Assembly: GCA_943788815.1 (NCBI GenBank)
Contig: CALSRS010000001.1
Span: 806,001 to 870,000, forward strand
Length of the DNA stretch: 64,000 bases
Reading direction: 5' to 3'
From: an uncultured Gammaproteobacteria bacterium
GTDB lineage: Bacteria; Pseudomonadota; Gammaproteobacteria; Eutrophobiales; Eutrophobiaceae
Shown one piece after another: positions 58,718-64,000 of this stretch (positions are counted from its first letter, which is position 1; each line of letters opens with the position of its first letter). The notes below the pieces were generated by a model. It ran no database searches and was not told where the DNA came from. It worked only from the letters and a program-made list of their open reading frames with translations. The position numbers were made by a program, and so were the translations under genes.

Positions 58718-61700
58718 ATGTTAAAAAAAATTATCCAGAACAGTGTAAGCTTTATTTTATTACTAACGATTTCAACCATTCTTTATGGGCAGAATTTATC
58801 TCATGCTTATTTAATACAAAAAGCCAGAAATCAAGGTGAAGTTGGAGTGATTATTCAGCTTGATGTTGAGACTCGACCTGAAGGGGCACTTATTTTACCC
58901 AATAAATTGGCTGAACAAAGAAATCGTATTAGAGTTAAGCAGGACCGTATTTCTAATTCAATGCGTAGATTCAATCCTCGAAAAGTAAAGAAATTCCGCT
59001 ATCTGCCATACATGTCGGCAAAGATAAATCAGACTGGCCTCGAGGAATTATTGGCTAATCCAGACGTGGCGTTAGTGTTTGAGGATAAACTAGCTAAACC
59101 AATTTTACTATCTAGTGGTGCTGTTATTGGTGTACCAAGTGCAGTTTCGCAGGGGTTTACGGGTACTGATCAGGTTGTTGCTATACTTGATACTGGTGTT
59201 GATCGTAATCATCCAATGTTAATTGGGAAGGTTGTCCACGAGGCATGTTTCTCTTCAACCGTGTCATCTGAAAGTGCCACAACAATTTGTCCAAACGGTG
59301 AGGAAACACAAGTTGGTATCGGGGCATCGGCTCCCTGTGCTTCAGATTGTGCACATGGTACCCATGTTGCTGGTATCGCAGCGGGTAATGGTAATGGATT
59401 GACCGGGGTCGGCAGAGATGCTCAGGTGATGAGTATTCAAGTTTTTTCATTATTTAATAGCTCAAGAGAATGCGGTTCTTATGGTACCCCTTGCGCTTTG
59501 TCCTACACATCTGATCAGATCGCTGCCCTTGAGCATGTCTATGCACAGCGTAATAACTTCAATATTGCATCAGTTAATATGAGCCTTGGTGGAGGCCGCT
59601 ATTCTTCTGAATGTGATAATCTAGCAACAAAGGCAGCTATTGACCTGCTGCGCTCTGTTGATATACCCACAATTATTGCTTCTGGTAATGAATATTATAC
59701 TGACAGTATTAGTGCGCCTGCGTGTATCTCAACAGCTATAAGTGTGGGTGCAACTACTGACTCGGATACGGTGGCAAATTTTTCTAATAATGCGCAGATT
59801 TTGGATTTGCTTGCTCCAGGCGTAAATATTACCTCTGCGGTACCAGGAACAGATACCGAAACCTGGAGCGGAACCTCTATGGCTGCACCACAGGTAGCGG
59901 GTGCTTTTGCTGTCATGCGATCAAATTTACCTTCGGCATCCATTGATTCTATTTTGAATAGCCTGAGAATAACGGGCATTCCTATTATCGACTCACGCAA
60001 TGGTATCGTGAAGCCCCGTATTCAAATAGATCAGGCATTGTATGCTTTGAGTGGCTCGCTCGAGGGCACAGGAAATATTAGTGTTAATCCCAATGAGGGA
60101 TTTATATCATCCGGACCCTTTGGTGATAAATTCAGTCCCCTTATCAAATTTTATACCATCACAAACAACGGTAGCGAAGCCATCCAGTTTAATATTTCTG
60201 AAAATGTTTCCTGGTTGGATGCTAGCCCAAAGACGGGCACACTTTCTGCTGAAAGCAGTGAAGATATATTATTGTCGGTTACATCAGATGCGAACAATTT
60301 AAATAATGGAACGTATTATACGTCAGTAACATTTGAAAACATTACTAATGGCATTGGAAACACTTCTCGCGAAGTTAGCCTAACGGTGGCGGGAGGAGTG
60401 GTTGAGAATGACAAGTTTATTCATGGTTTTCCTTTGACGCAGTCTTCTGGAGCTACGATTGGTACTAATGTCAATGCGACTAAAGAATCAGGAGAACCAA
60501 ATCATGGTAACAATACTGGCGGTCAGTCTGTCTGGTGGCGATGGACAGCACCTTCCTCAGGTGAAGTTATATTTGATACCGAAGGGAGTAATTTTGATAC
60601 GCTGTTAGGTTCATATATTGGTGACAGCGTTAATGCTCTGGAGACACTAGCGAGTAATGATGATACTGATGGTTTGGATTTGCAAAGTCGTATCACATTT
60701 AATGTGCAATCAGGAAAAACCTATCATATAGCGGTAGATGGGTATTCGGTTTCAAGTGGTCAGATCATTCTAAATTGGGAATTTACACCGGAAATTGGCG
60801 GGCTATTACCCTTAACGGTCATCCCGGACGAATATTTTATTATTAACGGAGAGTCAGGTGGCCCGTTCAGTCCGTTATCAAAAACTTACACGCTGACAAA
60901 CTTCAATAGTACTTCGGTACCATTTCAGATACAGGGATTGCCTGGCTGGCTCACGGCTAGTCAGACGTCTGGTACGCTAGATGCCAGTGCGTCTACAAAT
61001 ATCACCCTTTCTGTGAATGCAACAAATGCTAATGGATTAAGCTCAGGAATATACACTGAAGGTATACTGTTTAATTCTACCTCACGCCTTGTCAGGCTCA
61101 CAGTTTCGAGCGGCGATCAAGCTAATGATGATTTTTCCAATGCAAATATAATCTCTGGATTACCGCTTTCTTCAAGCGGCGCTAATTTCAATGCAACGAA
61201 AGAAGTGGGAGAGCCAAATCATGGTGATAATACTGGTGGGAAATCGGTTTGGTGGAGTTGGACGGCGTCAGTCGACGGAAATATATCTATTGATACTTAC
61301 GACAGCAATTTTGACACCACCCTCGGAGTCTATACTGGCAACTCTGTTGATTCATTAAATTTAATTAGGACCAACGATGACCGTAGAGGTGTAAAAAGTA
61401 GTGTCGTTATAACTGTTTCAAGTGGAACGACCTATTACATTGCAGTGGATGGTTATGATGGGGATTTTGGATCGATTGTTATAAATATCACATCTAGTGG
61501 CGGTGAAGTTCCTGAGAATGATAACTTTTCTAATGCGCTATCCATTACCGGGATACCTAGTTCCGTAACGGGAACTAATAGATTTGCCAGCAAGGAAATC
61601 GACGAAGATAATCATGGTGGTAATGCTGGCGGCAGATCAGTGTGGTGGGTCTGGTCGTCCCCCGTATCTCAGGAAGTGATGGTTGATACATTTGGTAGCA

Positions 61701-63514
61701 GCTATAACACAACTCTTGGGGTTTATAGGGGGAGCCAAATTAATAATTTATCTCTCATTGCAGGTAACGATAACGCGGCTAGCGGCACACAAAGCGCTGT
61801 GACGTTTACCGCTGATGAGGGAATTTTTTATTATATTGCAGTAGACGGAAGTAATGGTGCGAGTGGGGATGTTGCTTTAAATCTTACCTCGACAGATTCA
61901 ATTATTTATCCCTTGCAAGTTTCAATCAATGGGAATGGTTCCGTACAGAGCAACATAGCTGGAATTAATTGTCCTTCAGATTGCGAAGAATCCTATCTCG
62001 CAGGAACCTTGGTTTTATTGTCTGCAATACCAGATGATGGTTGGCTTTTTGATGGTTGGAGTGGTGAATGCTCGGGAGAAGATGCTTGTTCACTGACTAT
62101 TTTTATTGACAAAAGTATCACAGCAACATTCATCATTCAGGATACAGATTTAGATGGCATGCCCGATAATATCGATACAGATGATGATAATGATGGCATG
62201 TCTGATACTTATGAGGTTGCTAATGGATTAAATCCATTAGTTGATGATGCGCATGAAGATAAAGATTTGGATGGGTTGACTAATTTTGAAGAATATAATT
62301 TAGGTACTTACGCGAATAATATAGACAGTGATAATGATGGAGTCGACGATAAAACAGAAGTAGATAATGGTCGCAACCCACTCATCAATGAAGATGGCCG
62401 ATTGCAAATATTAAAGACCGTCAGCATACAATATCCATCACTGGGTGAATCAGTTGAATACCAGATTTCCGTTATTAACGAAGGATCGGAATCAATTGCA
62501 GAAGTTGAAGTATTTGATTTATTGCCTGGCGGCATGGAAGCCCCAGTTGGAATGGCACCTTTTATCAGTCAGGGTGTCTACGACGCTCAGAGCGGCATCT
62601 GGGAGGTGGGTTTAATGCGTATAGGGGGCGACGCAACACTTATATTACCAGCTGTGCCCAAGCAGAATATACTCCCAGAATGTTTTGTAAATGAGGCGGT
62701 ATTAACAGAATATTCTGGGCGCAATGCTTTAGATGATTATTATCGTGATATTGCCACTGTATATGTTGGCGGAGTTTCAGAGTGTGCTCAAATTAGTCTA
62801 AGTGTTATACCAAAAATTATTCAGGAAAACGTCTGTGATGGGATAACCACTAGTGATCAACTGGAATTTAATTTTCAAATTTTAAATATCGGCCCAGATA
62901 TTGCCAAAGAAGTTGAGATTAATTTATCAGGCGAATTAGGCGATGTAGTACAAGAAAATCAAACTTTAACTTTTGCTGAATTACCCGTAGATGAATTAAT
63001 TAGTGGCGAAATGTCTTGGGAGCTGGATTGCTCCCGCAGCGCAATGATAGCTGCTTATACTATTGAAATTGTAACCGAGACGACAACTTCCACAGATAGC
63101 ATTATGAATATCACAGGTGAACTAGATACCCTAGAATCTGATATATATACACCAGATATTCGAGATATTCAAGATGCTATTACTAGCGGTGGTGGTGGAT
63201 GTTTTATAGCGACAGCAGCATATGGCTCTTATATGCACTCACAAGTATACAAACTCAGAATGTTTCGCGATACCGTTTTAATCAAAACATCAGTTGGTCG
63301 GGCGTTAGTCTCCATTTATTACGATTACTCTCCGGCAGTAGCGACAGTGATTTCTGAACATGAATTTTTACGTCTTGTTACCCGTATAGTCCTTACGCCC
63401 ATAGTCTATATGGTTGCTTATCCTTTAGTCATGACTCTATTGTTTATTGCTTTAGGCCTAATACTACTATTTAAAAAAAAATTTTGGTGCTCGTCTTTGA
63501 AAGGGTTTAATTAA
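58718..63514 (+). CDS. Large secreted subtilisin-like protease with CFI-box C-terminus
   Basis: A 1598-residue multidomain protein. Signal peptide about 1-29; inhibitor-like propeptide about 35-125; S8 peptidase with Asp158, His213 (AHGTHVAG) and Ser387 (GTSMAAP). Then two BACON-like Ig domains (about 453-560, 699-800), three repeats with the core NHG-x-N-x-GG-x-SVWW (about 563-690, 803-930, 932-1060), an InlB-B-like domain near 1066-1140, Asp-rich thrombospondin-3-like calcium repeats ([19 protein letters not shown]) near 1142-1225, and DUF11-like domains. It ends with [10 protein letters not shown] (Cys1495) and a membrane helix near 1565-1593, a probable surface-anchoring or sorting tail. 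Target unknown. Confidence 0.9.
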   Translation: MLKKIIQNSVSFILLLTISTILYGQNLSHAYLIQKARNQGEVGVIIQLDVETRPEGALILPNKLAEQRNRIRVKQDRISNSMRRFNPRKVKKFRYLPYMSAKINQTGLEELLANPDVALVFEDKLAKPILLSSGAVIGVPSAVSQGFTGTDQVVAILDTGVDRNHPMLIGKVVHEACFSSTVSSESATTICPNGEETQVGIGASAPCASDCAHGTHVAGIAAGNGNGLTGVGRDAQVMSIQVFSLFNSSRECGSYGTPCALSYTSDQIAALEHVYAQRNNFNIASVNMSLGGGRYSSECDNLATKAAIDLLRSVDIPTIIASGNEYYTDSISAPACISTAISVGATTDSDTVANFSNNAQILDLLAPGVNITSAVPGTDTETWSGTSMAAPQVAGAFAVMRSNLPSASIDSILNSLRITGIPIIDSRNGIVKPRIQIDQALYALSGSLEGTGNISVNPNEGFISSGPFGDKFSPLIKFYTITNNGSEAIQFNISENVSWLDASPKTGTLSAESSEDILLSVTSDANNLNNGTYYTSVTFENITNGIGNTSREVSLTVAGGVVENDKFIHGFPLTQSSGATIGTNVNATKESGEPNHGNNTGGQSVWWRWTAPSSGEVIFDTEGSNFDTLLGSYIGDSVNALETLASNDDTDGLDLQSRITFNVQSGKTYHIAVDGYSVSSGQIILNWEFTPEIGGLLPLTVIPDEYFIINGESGGPFSPLSKTYTLTNFNSTSVPFQIQGLPGWLTASQTSGTLDASASTNITLSVNATNANGLSSGIYTEGILFNSTSRLVRLTVSSGDQANDDFSNANIISGLPLSSSGANFNATKEVGEPNHGDNTGGKSVWWSWTASVDGNISIDTYDSNFDTTLGVYTGNSVDSLNLIRTNDDRRGVKSSVVITVSSGTTYYIAVDGYDGDFGSIVINITSSGGEVPENDNFSNALSITGIPSSVTGTNRFASKEIDEDNHGGNAGGRSVWWVWSSPVSQEVMVDTFGSSYNTTLGVYRGSQINNLSLIAGNDNAASGTQSAVTFTADEGIFYYIAVDGSNGASGDVALNLTSTDSIIYPLQVSINGNGSVQSNIAGINCPSDCEESYLAGTLVLLSAIPDDGWLFDGWSGECSGEDACSLTIFIDKSITATFIIQDTDLDGMPDNIDTDDDNDGMSDTYEVANGLNPLVDDAHEDKDLDGLTNFEEYNLGTYANNIDSDNDGVDDKTEVDNGRNPLINEDGRLQILKTVSIQYPSLGESVEYQISVINEGSESIAEVEVFDLLPGGMEAPVGMAPFISQGVYDAQSGIWEVGLMRIGGDATLILPAVPKQNILPECFVNEAVLTEYSGRNALDDYYRDIATVYVGGVSECAQISLSVIPKIIQENVCDGITTSDQLEFNFQILNIGPDIAKEVEINLSGELGDVVQENQTLTFAELPVDELISGEMSWELDCSRSAMIAAYTIEIVTETTTSTDSIMNITGELDTLESDIYTPDIRDIQDAITSGGGGCFIATAAYGSYMHSQVYKLRMFRDTVLIKTSVGRALVSIYYDYSPAVATVISEHEFLRLVTRIVLTPIVYMVAYPLVMTLLFIALGLILLFKKKFWCSSLKGFN

Positions 63515-63631
63515 TAGCTAATACCATTGATTTTAGCTTCCCTTACAAGGACAAAAATAAAGAAAAAAGGGTGTCAGGTCTTGCAATGCCACACGGGTGT
63601 AGTATGTGCGCACCCGTCGGACACTCCATTT
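63515..63631. other. Gap between subtilisin and insertion sequence
   Basis: 117 bases. An inverted repeat ACGGGTG / CACCCGT lies at about 63594-63619, just past the end of the transposase gene; it may be an IS-end structure. No gene. Confidence 0.4.
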
Positions 63632-64000
63632 TCATAGTAACTTATCTCTGAGAGATTCATAAGGCGTTCTGCCCTTGTGTGCACCATGTGGCCGAGCAAA
63701 ATTATAAAATTGTTCCCATACTGCAAGTTTTTCCTTTAGGTTCACATCATTTTTGTAATTCAACAGTTGATAAAATTCTTCCTGGTCTGATCGATGTGAA
63801 CGTTCTACTTTTCCGTTGAGCTGTGGTGTTCTTGCCTTGATATACGCATGGCGCATGCCTAAGTCTTCCACATACCAATGGAATTGCGCCTGAAACTCGT
63901 GGCCACGATCGGTTCTGATCTGTTGTATACGAAATGGAAATTTATCAATGACATAATCCACAAAATCTATCGCGTTCTTTTGTGTGTGGCGTTCATAGAC
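63632..64000 (-). mobile_element. IS481-like transposase, C-terminal part (cut by window edge)
   Basis: A minus-strand frame with no stop up to the window end. It contains the end of a DDE integrase core: RTDRGHEFQAQF carries the second catalytic Asp and KVERSHRSDQEEFY the Glu. The C-terminal FYNFARPHGAHKGRTPYESL is typical of IS481/IS3 integrases. A GTG at 63961 is only an internal codon; the frame continues to 64000 (VYERHTQKNAIDF...), so the N-terminus is outside the window. It appears intact as far as can be seen. Confidence 0.85.

Overview
The window is chromosomal DNA from a gammaproteobacterium. It is moderately AT-rich by eye and gene-dense. The organism call rests on lptD-surA-pdxA-rsmA, an Rnf operon, apaG-apaH, folA/thyA/lgt, oxyR with both redox cysteines, Coq7, UbiK and SurA. 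GTP-type PEP carboxykinase, a CbbY-like phosphatase, the sulfite/nitrite reductase + DUF934 pair, and TRAP and ammonium transporters suggest an environmental (aquatic or sediment) lineage rather than an enteric one. I cannot name the genus.

Layout. 1-1308 (minus): start of dcd and mrp, divergent from a long plus-strand run (1434-15412) of metG, rnfABCDG, yhbY, lptD, surA, pdxA, rsmA and two TRAP transporter subunits, mostly with overlaps or gaps of a few bases. 15.6-18.3 kb: a cold-shock gene and several small unidentified proteins. 18.4-20.4 kb (minus): aroE and a double cyclic-nucleotide-binding/rhodanese protein. 20.5-25.5 kb (minus): a nitrogen cluster with three P-II genes, two ammonium channels and an outer-membrane protein. 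Two textbook sigma-54 promoters, each with NtrC-like palindromes upstream, fit control by nitrogen limitation. 25.6-32.1 kb: ubiK, comM broken by one stop codon, apaGH, an SGNH lipoprotein, marC, and convergent folA-thyA-lgt. 32.3-46 kb: a DUF255 protein, pckG, pgi, a PfkB kinase, uvrA, ssb, an LplT-like transporter and pyruvate kinase. The gaps here hold palindromic repeats and short tandem repeats. 46.5-58.4 kb: sulfite reductase locus, zapE, a zinc protease, a decayed hydrolase, rmuC, a cbbY-like gene, oxyR, a DegQ-type protease, hsp20 with a sigma-32 promoter, coq7, rplM-rpsI and tRNA-Gln(CUG). 58.4-64 kb: a 1598-residue surface subtilisin with a CFI-box C-terminus, lying between an IS3-type orfA remnant and the end of an IS481-like transposase.

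Most of the window is housekeeping. What deserves a second look: (1) an Rnf operon without rnfE whose RnfA has lost both predicted cluster-binding cysteines, with yhbY in the rnfE position; (2) the P-II/Amt/outer-membrane-protein regulon; (3) pdxA apparently starting at ATT; (4) comM interrupted by one in-frame TAA; (5) short tandem repeats that begin at or next to the stop codons of three genes; (6) the CFI-box subtilisin. No CRISPR array, prophage, recognised defence locus or biosynthetic cluster was seen.
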